Below, piece after piece: positions 50,043-59,906 of a stretch of 64,000 bases of DNA. Position numbers and translations under genes: made by a program. Origin of the DNA: Demequina sp. NBRC 110055 (GTDB lineage Bacteria; Actinomycetota; Actinomycetes; Actinomycetales; Demequinaceae); assembly GCF_002090135.1 (NCBI RefSeq), contig NZ_BBRL01000004.1, positions 1,054,001-1,118,000 on the forward strand. The letters run 5' to 3'. The notes beneath the pieces were generated by a model that had not been told where the DNA came from, did not search any database, and saw only the letters and a program-made list of their open reading frames with translations. Position 1 is the first letter of the stretch; the number at the start of each line of letters is the position of its first letter.

Positions 50043-52033
50043 CTCTCGACATGGTTGACCAGGCGGGCATTGCCGGCACATGGGACGATGCGCGTTACAG
50101 CGAGATCGTCGATGACGTGTACCGGCACGTCCCTCGGTTCGATGGGCCAGTGATCGACATTGCCGCCGAGCCGTACTCGTCTCTGGTGCGGCTCGAGACC
50201 GAGGTGTATGCCGACGGCAATCTCGCCGGAGACCCGGCGTCCACCGATTCGCCTCTCATCATGCGGGAGCGGCCAGTCTGGTACTACGGAGACGCCATCG
50301 CGGCGGCCATCGCCGAATGTCACCGTCGTGGCGGTGGCACGGTCTTGATCCCTCCGGACTCGTCACGCAATCCCGATGGCGCGCATTACACAGGAGCGAT
50401 CCGGCTCCTCAGTGGGGTTCAAGTGCGTGTCGAGGCCGGCGTCACGGTCAAGTTCATGCGCAACATCGACAGTCGCTTCTATCCGGCGGTGCGCACGAGC
50501 TACCAAGGTTCGGACCTTTACTCGATGTCGCCCTTGGTCTATGCCTATGGCGCGCGCAACGTCGGCATCAGCGGGGGAGGGACGCTCGACGGCCAGGAGG
50601 ATCTGTGGAACTGGCGGCCCTTCAAGAAGGGCTATTGGGGATGCCCCGACGTGGAAGGCGGCACCCCGGCGCCCGGATTGGGAGATCTCAACACCCTGCT
50701 GGGCATGAACGTCGCGGGCGTGGCGGTGGAGGAGCGCATCTTTACCGCGAGCGGCGCGCGGCCGGCCACCATTGAGCGTCGCGGTCCCGACGGAACCCTG
50801 ACGAGCGCGCCACTGGACGAATCGACACCGGTCTATCGGTCAACATTCAGGCCGTCCTTTATCCAGACCTTTGAGTGCGAAAACGTCCTCATCGAGGGCA
50901 TCAAGATTCGCAATGCGCCCTTCTGGATCGTCCATCCGGTGAGCAGCCGTCGAGTGATGATCAGAGACCTCGACGTGTTCAATGACCGCGACGTGCTGGG
51001 ATTCGAGCCGCACACCTGGAACAACGACGACGGGATCGACCCGGAGTCGTGCGAGAACGTTGTCATTGAGCGATGCCGCATCAATGTCAACGATGATGGG
51101 GTGGCGGTGAAGTCAGGCCGCGATCGGGACGGCCGTGAGCGGCGCGAACCCTGCAACGGGCTCGTCATCCGTGACTGCCACGTGCGCAACGACACCGGCA
51201 ACTCTGCGGGCATCTCCATGGGCTCGGAGGTCTCGGGAGGCGTGCGCGACGTGTTTGTGCACGACGTGGTCTTCGACGGTCGTGGACTGATGCACGCGCT
51301 CAAGATCAAGACCAACGCCACGCGCGGCGGCGCGATTGAGGACATCCATCTTCGCGACTGCACCGTTCACCAGGTGGGTCTGTCCCTCATCCAGCTGGAC
51401 ACGAACTACGGGATCGCGCCGCCGATTCCCGGCACCGATATCCACGATCCGGTGATCCGCCGGATCAGCGTGGTGAATGTCAGCACGGTGGCGCCGGTGC
51501 CCGCGGGAGTGCCGCTGTTTACCGTCCCGAGTTCCGTATCGCGCTCCCCGGTTTCGTCCGTGCGCTACGCGCATGCGACGTTCCATGCCGCCCGTGCTGG
51601 CTCAACGGGACTGAAGTTCGGTCGCTTTGTGCGTGACGTTATTCTCGAGGACGTCACATTCGCCGATCCCGTCACAAGAGAGACTGAGACCTACTCGTCG
51701 AAGCCTCTGGAGTTCGTCGATCTCGTGGTGCGCGACGACCGCGGAGTTGGTCTTCCGGTCCCCGGAGGAGGAGACCCCGTTGCCGTGACGGGCCGTTTCA
51801 CGGTCGAGGGCCGTGTCACGTGGGGAGGCGAGCCAGTGGAGGGCGAGGTGCGTTTGCACGTCGACCGGGACGCAGAAGGCGTGGTGCTGACCGCCGACGC
51901 GGAGGGACGGTTCACGTCGGACCCCATTGATCCCGACCGCACCGGCTTTTGGTACGCCGGCATCACCTACGCGGCGCTCCACGTCGCCATTGACGGCATG
52001 GCACACACCGAGGTTGTGAGGGTGACGGCATGA
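50039..52033 (+). CDS. GH28-like right-handed beta-helix glycoside hydrolase
   Basis: A 664-residue cytosolic enzyme (no signal peptide). It has a parallel beta-helix typical of glycoside hydrolase family 28: NNDDGID (near 328), NVNDDGVAVKSG (near 351, the paired Asp), GNSAGISMGSEVSGG (near 385) and HALKIKT (near 419, the Lys of the R/x-I-K motif). The GH28 His-Gly pair is replaced by Ser-Ala, a difference seen in some bacterial members. The C-terminal about 80 residues resemble a carboxypeptidase-regulatory beta-sandwich. It likely acts on galacturonan- or rhamnogalacturonan-type oligomers delivered by the ABC system. Confidence 0.85.
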   Translation: MTLDMVDQAGIAGTWDDARYSEIVDDVYRHVPRFDGPVIDIAAEPYSSLVRLETEVYADGNLAGDPASTDSPLIMRERPVWYYGDAIAAAIAECHRRGGGTVLIPPDSSRNPDGAHYTGAIRLLSGVQVRVEAGVTVKFMRNIDSRFYPAVRTSYQGSDLYSMSPLVYAYGARNVGISGGGTLDGQEDLWNWRPFKKGYWGCPDVEGGTPAPGLGDLNTLLGMNVAGVAVEERIFTASGARPATIERRGPDGTLTSAPLDESTPVYRSTFRPSFIQTFECENVLIEGIKIRNAPFWIVHPVSSRRVMIRDLDVFNDRDVLGFEPHTWNNDDGIDPESCENVVIERCRINVNDDGVAVKSGRDRDGRERREPCNGLVIRDCHVRNDTGNSAGISMGSEVSGGVRDVFVHDVVFDGRGLMHALKIKTNATRGGAIEDIHLRDCTVHQVGLSLIQLDTNYGIAPPIPGTDIHDPVIRRISVVNVSTVAPVPAGVPLFTVPSSVSRSPVSSVRYAHATFHAARAGSTGLKFGRFVRDVILEDVTFADPVTRETETYSSKPLEFVDLVVRDDRGVGLPVPGGGDPVAVTGRFTVEGRVTWGGEPVEGEVRLHVDRDAEGVVLTADAEGRFTSDPIDPDRTGFWYAGITYAALHVAIDGMAHTEVVRVTA

Positions 52034-53661
52034 GTTGGGGCGAGGGCCGCCCGGAGCTTGGTATTCAGGGGCCCGTCGTGGCGTGGCAGGACCCGTGGGC
52101 GGGCGACGCATCCGACGCCATCATGCGCACGGGAACGGGCCGGCTCGTGGCGTCCCAGGATCCGGCTCCCTCGCCGCAGGATTTCGTCGGGCTGCTCGGT
52201 GAACTCGGTGCGGACTTCTATGTTCACCATGTCATGCCGGGTCTGGACGGGCACGACCAAATGGTGGAGGATCTCGCCGGCGCCTCCATCGATGTCGTGC
52301 TCGGCAATGAGTACGGCAACATCAACGGTCCTTGGGTCGAGGGGACCAACCGTTTCGACATTCCCACGTCCGCGATCGCATCGGCGTCTGCGAGGGGAAT
52401 CCTCGCCGGGGTGTTGTATGACGAGCCCGAGCACCTTCAGATCAACGCGGGCCAGTACCGCCATGACGGCTGGTATCCACATTTCGCCGACACGGCGGGC
52501 GCCGACCTTGCAGCCGCGGGTAGCGCCGTGGCGGCGAGCGTGCGGGACGTGGTGGCCGATGCCCAAGCTGCGGCCGCCGCGCCGCTGACGGTGGCGGCGG
52601 AACACGTCTTCCCCACGATGTTCCACACGCTTGCACGCGGCGGGATGGCGCCCACGCCGAAGATGATGAAGGAGTCCTTCCACCCGGTGCAGATGGCGAT
52701 GGCCATGGGTGCGGCGCTCCAGTACGACCGCCCATTGTGGGTGTGTGCTGATCTGTGGGGACCGGACATCGGCCCCTGGTTCACGCGCGCGCCGGGGTTC
52801 CCGGGTCATTCGCCCGAGGAGTTCGCCACTGCGCTACGGATGGCATACCTGCTGGCGCCCGACAAGCTCTTTGTCGAGAACATTGATGTGCTCGCTCGCT
52901 TCGGCGGAGATTCCTTTGTCCTCACCGAATTCGGCGACGTGTGGAGCGAGTTTGTCCGCAGCTTCGTGCCGACGGCCGGCGTGGATTGGTCGTTCCGTGA
53001 CGCGACCCCGAACGTTGCGCTGATCCATGCCGACGACAGCGACTTTGGGCGTGGGGTGCAGGCGTTCGGCGACCGCGACGCGCGTGCACCCGAGCAGGCG
53101 AGCAGCGTCTTCGACGCATGGCGGGTCCTGACTCACGCCACGACGCCGCCGCACGGAATCAGCCTGCACATCGACGGGTATCGGTTTCCTCGCGTGGAGC
53201 TCGACGGTGTGGCGCGTGACCAGTTCCCGCTGACGCACGGCGCCCCGGCGCCCACCCACGTCCACGAGCCTTTTCAGCCGGCGCACAATGTTCTCGTCTA
53301 CGACGAGATGGTGTCCGATGCCCGCCTGCCCGACGCGCCCGTCATTGTCGTCGTCGGTTCACGATTGCCCGACGCCACCCGCGACATGCTGGTGCGGCGC
53401 GCCGAACGCGGCGCGACCGTCGTCATCGGCGATTGGCTCGCGGCCGGAATCGCTTCGGGTCGCAAGGGCGAGGGTGTATGGATCGCGACTGAACGCGTCG
53501 GCGCGGACGACGCGATGGAGGTCCTCGCACCACACCTGGGCTCGGCCGACGAGTGGACCCAGCGCTTCGGTGACGTTGAGGTGGTCTTCGTGCGGAGCGA
53601 GAGCGCGCCAGCAGGAGTAGAGATTTCGGTCAGGCGCCCCGTGGCGCCCGTGCGACGATGA
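52030..53661 (+). CDS. Uncharacterised barrel protein, possible new glycoside hydrolase
   Basis: A 543-residue protein I cannot assign to a known family. Residues about 40-330 alternate as a TIM barrel. Two Glu-rich motifs stand where clan GH-A enzymes have their acid/base and nucleophile: LYDEPEH (near 130-136) and VLTEFGDVWSEF (near 297-308). Residues about 390-520 look Rossmann-like (VIVVVGSRLPDATRDMLVRR), like the trimerisation domain of GH42. Its ATG overlaps the GH28 stop, and its own stop overlaps the esterase start (both ATGA). No signal peptide is present. Glycosidase function is inference from motif and context. Confidence 0.7.
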   Translation: MSWGEGRPELGIQGPVVAWQDPWAGDASDAIMRTGTGRLVASQDPAPSPQDFVGLLGELGADFYVHHVMPGLDGHDQMVEDLAGASIDVVLGNEYGNINGPWVEGTNRFDIPTSAIASASARGILAGVLYDEPEHLQINAGQYRHDGWYPHFADTAGADLAAAGSAVAASVRDVVADAQAAAAAPLTVAAEHVFPTMFHTLARGGMAPTPKMMKESFHPVQMAMAMGAALQYDRPLWVCADLWGPDIGPWFTRAPGFPGHSPEEFATALRMAYLLAPDKLFVENIDVLARFGGDSFVLTEFGDVWSEFVRSFVPTAGVDWSFRDATPNVALIHADDSDFGRGVQAFGDRDARAPEQASSVFDAWRVLTHATTPPHGISLHIDGYRFPRVELDGVARDQFPLTHGAPAPTHVHEPFQPAHNVLVYDEMVSDARLPDAPVIVVVGSRLPDATRDMLVRRAERGATVVIGDWLAAGIASGRKGEGVWIATERVGADDAMEVLAPHLGSADEWTQRFGDVEVVFVRSESAPAGVEISVRRPVAPVRR

Positions 53662-54746
53662 GCTCGGAGGCGTCAGCGGCGATGGCGACAGTAGGGGTGC
53701 CCGACCACCACGAGTCTGTGAGTGGGACAACTACGGTACGGATGGGGGAGCCGCCTCTGTCCCTTCACGGGCTCTCCCACGTCGACGCACGCGCGCAGGA
53801 GTTTTGGCGTCTTCCGCCGGATCTCATCGCGAGCCTGCCCGAGCCCTATGAGCGGTTGGGGCGGCGCCCCGCAGGTGGTCGCGTGAGGTTCGCGACCAAC
53901 GCGACCTCGTTCACTGTCCGCCTCGTGCTGAAGACGGAAAGCGTCGACCCGACCATGGCGCTGCCGGCGGCGGCCGGAGCGGACGTCTACATCGGCGCGG
54001 GCATGGGTGCCCGGTTTGTGGGCCAGGTCGCACCACGGGCGTACGGGTACGCGGGCGTGCCATTCGAGGTGTCCATCGTGAAGGGCCCTGGCTGGGAGAC
54101 CGTCACGATCAATCTTCCTCGAAACGAGCAAATCGAGTCCCTAGAGGTCGATCTTCCCCCGAGTGCGCGCCTCACCGTGGCCCCGTCGTACCGTCATGCG
54201 GCGCCCATCGTCTTTTACGGTTCGTCGATCACCGAGGGCGCGGCAGCGCCGCGACCCGGGGCGGCTTATACGAGCACGGTCGCGAGGTGGCTCGACTCCG
54301 ATCACCTCAACTACGGGTTTTCCGGCAATGCCCAAGGTGAGCAGGCCGTCGCCGCACACATCGCTGCGCACGACGCCCTCACGGCCTTCGTCCTCGACTA
54401 CGACCACAACGCGCCGACGGTCGAACACCTTGACCTGACACACCGCCCCTTCTTCGAGACGGTCCGTGCCGCCCATCCCGACATTCCCGTGCTCATCATG
54501 ACTCGTCCCGAGGTCGATGCGGATCCAGAGGACTCCGCACGCCGGCGGGACGTCGCGATGGAGACGTTTCTTACCGCCCGGGCCGACGGCGATCGTCAGG
54601 TGTGGTTCCTCGATGGGCACGAGCTCTTTGGCACGGTGGGTCGAGAGGAGTGCACCATCGATCGGCTCCACCCCACCTCGCTGGGTTTCCACAGGATGGC
54701 GGTGCGGGTACATGCGGTGCTCAAGCGCGCCCTCAACCTCAACTGA
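53658..54746 (+). CDS. SGNH/GDSL esterase with N-terminal beta domain
   Basis: A 362-residue cytosolic hydrolase. Residues about 30-170 form a beta-sandwich; the SGNH domain follows with the nucleophile block VFYGSSITEG (near 188), LDYDHNAP and the catalytic DRLHP-x-S-x-GF (near 333). Unlike the SGNH protein at 18908-19516, all catalytic residues are present. Two-domain proteins of this type remove acyl groups from carbohydrates. Being translationally coupled to two glycosidase-like genes, it probably deacetylates the imported oligomer. Confidence 0.87.
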   Translation: MSSEASAAMATVGVPDHHESVSGTTTVRMGEPPLSLHGLSHVDARAQEFWRLPPDLIASLPEPYERLGRRPAGGRVRFATNATSFTVRLVLKTESVDPTMALPAAAGADVYIGAGMGARFVGQVAPRAYGYAGVPFEVSIVKGPGWETVTINLPRNEQIESLEVDLPPSARLTVAPSYRHAAPIVFYGSSITEGAAAPRPGAAYTSTVARWLDSDHLNYGFSGNAQGEQAVAAHIAAHDALTAFVLDYDHNAPTVEHLDLTHRPFFETVRAAHPDIPVLIMTRPEVDADPEDSARRRDVAMETFLTARADGDRQVWFLDGHELFGTVGREECTIDRLHPTSLGFHRMAVRVHAVLKRALNLN

Positions 54747-54842
54747 GTCCGCCGGCGCCCGCGACGGCGCGGCACTGCTGTGCCCGCATACCGGCCGGTG
54801 GGCGAACACGTCCGGCACACCTTACGAGAGAAAGGATCCCCC

Positions 54843-56081
54843 GTGATCATCGACAAGGCCGAGGTCATCGTCACCAGCCCGGACCGCAACTTCGTCACGC
54901 TCAAACTGACGACCGCGGACGGCGTCACCGGCATTGGCGACGCCACACTCAACGGGCGCGAGCTTGCCGTGGTGGCCTACCTCGAGGAACACGTCGCGCC
55001 TCTTCTCATCGGGGCCGACGCGACCCGCATCGAAGACACCTGGCAGTTCCTTTACCGGTCGGCGTACTGGCGGAGGGGCCCCGTGACGATGGCCGCGAGC
55101 GCAGCTGTCGACATGGCGCTGTGGGACATCAAGGGCAAGGCGGCGGGCATGCCCGTGTACCAGTTGCTTGGCGGGGCCAGTCGCACGGGCTTGCTCGCCT
55201 ATGGCCATGCATCGGGCAGGGACCTACCCGAATTGTTCGAGTCGGTCCGTGCTCACCTTGACCAGGGCTACCAGGCCATTCGAGTTCAGACCGGTGTGCC
55301 GGGTCTCAAGGCCATCTATGGCATCGCAGCCCAGGCGGCGCAAGCGGGCGGGGGAGAGGCGAGGTACGACCACGAGCCCGCTCGCCGGGGCGCGCGTCCC
55401 GTACAGGAGGATTGGGACACGCGCGCCTATCTGCGCCACCTTCCGGGGGTCTTTGAGGCGGTGCGCCACGAATTCGGCCCGGAGTTGCCGCTCCTGCATG
55501 ACGGTCACCACCGTATGACACCGATTCAGGCGGCGCAGCTGGGCAAGTCGCTCGAACCATACGACCTGTTCTGGCTCGAGGATTGCACTCCGGCCGAGAA
55601 CCAGGAGGCGTTGCGACTGGTGCGCCAGCACACGACGACGCCGCTGGCCATCGGCGAGATCTTCAACACCGCGTGGGACTTCAAGGACATCATCAGGGAC
55701 CAACTCATCGACTATGTCCGTGGCGCGGTGACGCACATGGGAGGAATAACGCCCCTGAAGAAGACCCTGGAGTACGCGGCGATGTACCAGATCAAGTCGG
55801 GGATGCATGGGCCCACCGACATCTCCCCGGTGGGGATGGCCGCCGCCATGCATCTGGGCCTCGCCATCCACAACTTCGGCATCCAGGAGTACATGCAGCA
55901 CGGAGCCAGGACCAATCAGGTCTTCGAGCAGTCCTTTACCTGGGAAGGCGGGCACCTCCACCCGGGGGATGCTCCCGGTCTCGGCGTCGAGCTCAACGTC
56001 GACGAGGCGGGTAAGTACCCATACGAGCAGGCCTATCTCCCGTTTAACCGGCTCGCGGACGGGACCGTACACGACTGGTAG
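54843..56081 (+). CDS. Enolase-superfamily sugar-acid dehydratase (mannonate dehydratase family)
   Basis: A 412-residue protein of the ManD/RspA branch of the enolase superfamily. It has an N-terminal capping domain (1-120) and a barrel with [20 protein letters not shown] and [10 protein letters not shown] as metal-ligand segments. Family members dehydrate D-mannonate or D-gluconate-type acids to 2-keto-3-deoxy sugars, though some have low or no activity. GTG 54843 is supported by AAAGGA 8-10 nt upstream. It ends the operon and points to a uronic- or aldonic-acid product. The exact acid is not determined. Confidence 0.87.
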   Translation: MIIDKAEVIVTSPDRNFVTLKLTTADGVTGIGDATLNGRELAVVAYLEEHVAPLLIGADATRIEDTWQFLYRSAYWRRGPVTMAASAAVDMALWDIKGKAAGMPVYQLLGGASRTGLLAYGHASGRDLPELFESVRAHLDQGYQAIRVQTGVPGLKAIYGIAAQAAQAGGGEARYDHEPARRGARPVQEDWDTRAYLRHLPGVFEAVRHEFGPELPLLHDGHHRMTPIQAAQLGKSLEPYDLFWLEDCTPAENQEALRLVRQHTTTPLAIGEIFNTAWDFKDIIRDQLIDYVRGAVTHMGGITPLKKTLEYAAMYQIKSGMHGPTDISPVGMAAAMHLGLAIHNFGIQEYMQHGARTNQVFEQSFTWEGGHLHPGDAPGLGVELNVDEAGKYPYEQAYLPFNRLADGTVHDW

Positions 56082-56115
56082 GGCGCCGTGTCAGGCAGCA
56101 CAGTCTCCTGACATG

Positions 56116-56160
56116 AGGAGGGGTGGGGAGGACGGCATCACCGTCCTCCCCACCCCTCCT
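56116..56160. terminator. Bidirectional terminator
   Basis: Perfect 20-bp arms (56116-56135 and 56141-56160) around a 5-nt loop, 34 bp after the dehydratase stop and 11 bp from the stop of the convergent secreted glycosidase. Confidence 0.78.
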
Positions 56161-56171
56161 TGGTGCGTGGC

Positions 56172-59100
56172 CTAACTCAGTTCGAACGTGCGGGTCGTGA
56201 CATTGCCTGCCACGTCGTACACCCGCAGGGTGTTGGACCCCGCGACGGCGCCGAGGCTTCCGGCACGCACCGTGTTGACGTCGGACCACGCGTTGTTCAC
56301 GAGGTCTTTGACGACCCCGTTGATCTCAACGCGATCGACCTTGCCCGAGTCGTACAGCTTGAAACTCACGACGTCGTAGGCGTCACCGTTGTCGACGGTG
56401 AATGATGCCCCGGTCTTGACTGTGACAGTGGGCGCCGTCGTATCGACGACGAACGCCGCCTGGCCAGTCGCCGAGACATTGCCCGCGACGTCATGCGCGT
56501 TGTATTTGACGGTGTAGCTCCCGTCGGGCAGGTTGACCGTGGCCTCGTGAGTTGCCGACGTAGCGCCGTTGGCCTTGGTCTGGGTGCTCTTGACGAGCGT
56601 GCCATCCCGGTAGATGTTGGCGACGAGCGTCGCCAACCCCTGGTTGTCCGACGCGTCAACCTGGACGTGCACCGCGCTGAACGGTCCCGCCGTTGCCGGC
56701 GACACGAGGATGGCCTCCGGGCGGGTGAGGTCCACCGTGGGCGCGGCGATCGGAGTCGCGGCGACCGTGACTTTGTCGATGTACGCGATGCTCTTGTCTC
56801 CGGTGGAGAATCTCACCTTCGCGACGTCGTCGGTGGCCTGGACCAGCGGCACGTCGTCGGCCATGACCTTGCCGTCGATCGCGAGTGACAACACATCGCG
56901 AGCGGTGTCGATTTCCAGCGTAACCTCGTAGAACTTCCTGGTGATGTACCCCTGGAGCTCGACGCTGCCACCCTCGGACGTGACGTAGGCGATCTTTCCG
57001 GCGTCGGTGAAGTCAACTCCGGCGATGAGGCTGCCGCTGCTGTCATAGACGTATGGGGCACGCAGGCCTTGGCTCGTGGCGTCCTTGAGGATGCGAGCCG
57101 AGACTCGTACTGTCCCGTCGACCGGATCGATCTCCTTGTCGGCGTAGGTCTCGCCTTCGACGCTCGACGTGCGGCGGAGCCTAAGGCTCTTGTCCGCGTC
57201 GCCCGGCTTCGGGTAGACCTCCGCGATGGTGTCGTTGGGGGAGACGGTCCAGCCCTCTGGCGACGCCCAGGTCGCCTGGCTGTCGAATCCTTCGTCGAGG
57301 ACCGTCGTGGTGGCCGATGCGGCAATCGGGTGCGTCGTGACGACCTGGACCGTCTCGTACGCCTCGAGTTCGAGGACGATGTCGCCGTCCACCGTGGTGA
57401 ATCCCTTGGCGGCCTCGACGCTCCACTCGTCGTTTGCGTCGTAGTGGCCGCTCGTGACCTCCACAGGTCCGTACTGCGCGAGCCCATCCAGCGTGAACAG
57501 CGCGTCAGTCTTGCTCGCCAGGGCAATCGTGTCGTCGGCCTTCTCGATCGCCACCCCGACGCCCTTGTTCGTGGTCGTGTACGTCACGGGCACGCTACGG
57601 ATGTTCTTCGTCGAGGTCGACGATTCGTTCGCACGGGCATTGAAGAATTTCAGTTGGTCGCCGCCATTGCTGTCGGGTGACTTGGTGGCGAGGTCGTACG
57701 CGAACGTCTTGAGCCAGTTGTTGGTGGCGGCAATACCCTCGACGTTGGTGTTCTGCGCGGCAAAGTCGTAGAAGTACATGCCGAACGGGCCGCCGCCAAT
57801 GTACTGGTACTGGTTGTAGACGGCACCGCCTGCAATGGTGGCGAGTGCGAGGTAATCGCCGTTGTCGAGACGCCCCGAGTTTTCCATCACCATGGGCAGG
57901 TTGCCGCCGTGGTCGTATCGCTCGTAGTAGCGGTCGTCCCACAGGCCCTGACCATAGAGATATGCCTCGTTGGTGTCGTCGAAGTAGGGGTCGTATCCCA
58001 CGAAGTCGACGTACGAGGTCTCACCGCGAGCCTTCATCTGCTCGTTGTTGTAGACGTAGTTCATCTCCGCCGAATGGAAGTTGATACGGGTGTAGACCGG
58101 GTAATCGGACTGCTTGACCGCGGCCCCGAGGTTCTGGGAGTAGTCCATGAAGGACTGGTTCATGAACTTGGAGGCCGACGTGTAGCCGCCCGCTTCGTAC
58201 GCAGCCTGGCTATAGGGGGCGTACGACCTGCCGCCGAAGATCGCGGCGCCGGGTTCATTCACGAGCTGTGCGCCGATGACCGTGTGCTTGTTTCCGTGAG
58301 CGTCGTCGTACTGCGCGATGTGGTCGAAGACGCTCTGGAGTGCGGTGTACTCGAGCTCACGCAACTGCGGGTCGTCGAGCGACATCATGTACATGTACGT
58401 GGTGTTCTTTCGGACGTCGGGTCCGCCGCCCTTCTTCACGAGGGTGGAGCCGTCCTTGGCTTGGGCCTTCTCGTAGTTGCGGATGACGTAGTACGGGGTG
58501 GAGTTGTCCGCGGTAACTTTCACGATCTGCGATCCCAGCCACAGGATCTCCATCTTCATTTCGGCGGACTCGGCCCAGCCCACCATCTTGTCGACCCAGG
58601 AGTAGTCCCACACGTCAGCGCGTGAGATCACGAGCTTGGGTGACACCGACGCGCCCGCTCCGTCGATGCTGACGCCCACGGAGTTGCTGCCGTCGGCGAC
58701 GAGCATGAAACTCGCCAGCTTGCCCTGGGGATAGGCGATGTCGTTGAGGAAGTCGGTCACGTCGAAGTCGTACACGTGCACCTGGTCAATGGGATCCCAC
58801 GAGGGAGTCCCGCCGAGGTCGACGTAGTCGATCCCCTCCTCGCCGGTGATGGCGTAGTCGTCATGGTTCGGCGAACCCGAATTCCAGGTCATGGTCGAGG
58901 CGTCCCATGAGTTGTCGGCGATGCCGTAGAGGCGCAGGTGGGCCGTGCCGGCATCCTTCTCGTTGACTCGGATGCGGATCTTGGAGGCATCGGCCGACGA
59001 CCCGGAGATGTCCGAGAAGTCGAACTGGAAGTAGGAGATCGCTTGAGCGTCGGGGTTCTCCGGATCGAAGCGAACCTTCAACGACTCCTCCGATGAGAAG

Positions 59101-59501
59101 TTCGTGTCGGCGTGCGTTCCGGCCGCAACGTACCCGGACGTGGTCGCGGAATAGACCTGGTCCGGTTGGATGTCGAGCCAGTTGAGGTGAGAGTTCGCCA
59201 CGGTGAACCCGTCCTCTGCCGCTTCGTTGTAGACACGCTGATACTCGGCGTCCGTCCACGTGGTGTTGTTCTGAATCCAGTCAGTGCGGATCTGTGTCCC
59301 GTTGAAGAAGAACGGCTCGCCGTCGACGAGCATGACTTGCTCTTTGGCGTTCGGGTCCGTGTTCTGCTGGATCTCGGAGATCGGATTGGCCCCGGAGGTT
59401 GCAGGCTCCGAGGCCTCCGCGGGAGTAAGAGCGGTGAGGCTGGCACACACCGCGAGAGCGGCGAGTGTGGCGCCCGTCCGCCGGCGTATAGGTGTAGACA
59501 T
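56172..59501 (-). CDS. Large secreted glycoside hydrolase with inserted DNRLRE-like domain
   Basis: A 1,109-residue exported protein with an N-terminal signal peptide (RRRTGATLAALAVCASLTAL, cleavage near 30). A clan-GH-A-like barrel starts at about 45, is interrupted by a DNRLRE-type beta domain (about 118-292, GTHADTNFSSEESLKVRF to SVGVSIDGAG) and resumes to about 700, with the acid/base candidate in LVNEPGA (near 417) and a second Glu in VMENSG (near 540). A LamG-like region (about 725-915) and two Ig-like domains (about 920-1109) follow. The fold resembles DUF4978/GH35-type beta-galactosidases; the family is uncertain. Two LacI-type sites control it. Confidence 0.8.
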   Translation of the reverse strand: MSTPIRRRTGATLAALAVCASLTALTPAEASEPATSGANPISEIQQNTDPNAKEQVMLVDGEPFFFNGTQIRTDWIQNNTTWTDAEYQRVYNEAAEDGFTVANSHLNWLDIQPDQVYSATTSGYVAAGTHADTNFSSEESLKVRFDPENPDAQAISYFQFDFSDISGSSADASKIRIRVNEKDAGTAHLRLYGIADNSWDASTMTWNSGSPNHDDYAITGEEGIDYVDLGGTPSWDPIDQVHVYDFDVTDFLNDIAYPQGKLASFMLVADGSNSVGVSIDGAGASVSPKLVISRADVWDYSWVDKMVGWAESAEMKMEILWLGSQIVKVTADNSTPYYVIRNYEKAQAKDGSTLVKKGGGPDVRKNTTYMYMMSLDDPQLRELEYTALQSVFDHIAQYDDAHGNKHTVIGAQLVNEPGAAIFGGRSYAPYSQAAYEAGGYTSASKFMNQSFMDYSQNLGAAVKQSDYPVYTRINFHSAEMNYVYNNEQMKARGETSYVDFVGYDPYFDDTNEAYLYGQGLWDDRYYERYDHGGNLPMVMENSGRLDNGDYLALATIAGGAVYNQYQYIGGGPFGMYFYDFAAQNTNVEGIAATNNWLKTFAYDLATKSPDSNGGDQLKFFNARANESSTSTKNIRSVPVTYTTTNKGVGVAIEKADDTIALASKTDALFTLDGLAQYGPVEVTSGHYDANDEWSVEAAKGFTTVDGDIVLELEAYETVQVVTTHPIAASATTTVLDEGFDSQATWASPEGWTVSPNDTIAEVYPKPGDADKSLRLRRTSSVEGETYADKEIDPVDGTVRVSARILKDATSQGLRAPYVYDSSGSLIAGVDFTDAGKIAYVTSEGGSVELQGYITRKFYEVTLEIDTARDVLSLAIDGKVMADDVPLVQATDDVAKVRFSTGDKSIAYIDKVTVAATPIAAPTVDLTRPEAILVSPATAGPFSAVHVQVDASDNQGLATLVANIYRDGTLVKSTQTKANGATSATHEATVNLPDGSYTVKYNAHDVAGNVSATGQAAFVVDTTAPTVTVKTGASFTVDNGDAYDVVSFKLYDSGKVDRVEINGVVKDLVNNAWSDVNTVRAGSLGAVAGSNTLRVYDVAGNVTTRTFELS

Positions 59502-59559
59502 CGTTGTCTCCTGACGTCACGTCGTTGTTCGTAGGGGTGACGCCCCGACCCGTCGCTGT

Positions 59560-59702
59560 CGATACGAATCGAAACGCCAGGTCGATTGTGCCGGTATTGG
59601 GGAAGGTGCGCAACTGCTCCCGTCTTGCCCGGTTTTGTTCTGTTGTCGGGGGCCCAGTCCGGATCGTGAATGCACGCCTGGTGTCGAACGGAGATACGTA
59701 TC
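59560..59702 (-). promoter_or_regulatory. Promoter and two operators of the secreted glycosidase
   Basis: On the minus strand TTGCGC (59613-59608), a 17-nt spacer and CACAAT (59590-59585) form a promoter with start near 59578. Operator cores GATACGAATC (59561-59570) and GATACGTATC (59693-59702) flank it, 132 bp apart: one just after the start point and one about 115 bp upstream. The spacing would allow looping by a LacI tetramer. They match the sites beside lacI. Confidence 0.68.
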
Positions 59703-59709
59703 GCTGGGG

Positions 59710-59906
59710 CGAGTGAATGCGGTCCCAAATCGGGTCGTGTGAGCTCCGCCACGGTGCGCGCATTCCTCGGTTTCAGGGTCTACGCAGGGGATCCATGGCG
59801 CGCTGAGCTCACATCGTGACTCTCGGGGCGCTCGACGGGCCCGTGCAACTGCCGCCTTCGACGTCGCCAGGCGTTCCAGAGGCGACGCTGAAACGCTGCG
59901 TGTTCG
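59710..59906. other. Intergenic stretch with no recognised feature
   Basis: Together with the promoter and operators above, this makes up the 405-bp gap between the secreted glycosidase and the TetR gene. No gene, clear hairpin or repeat was seen in this part. Confidence 0.5.
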
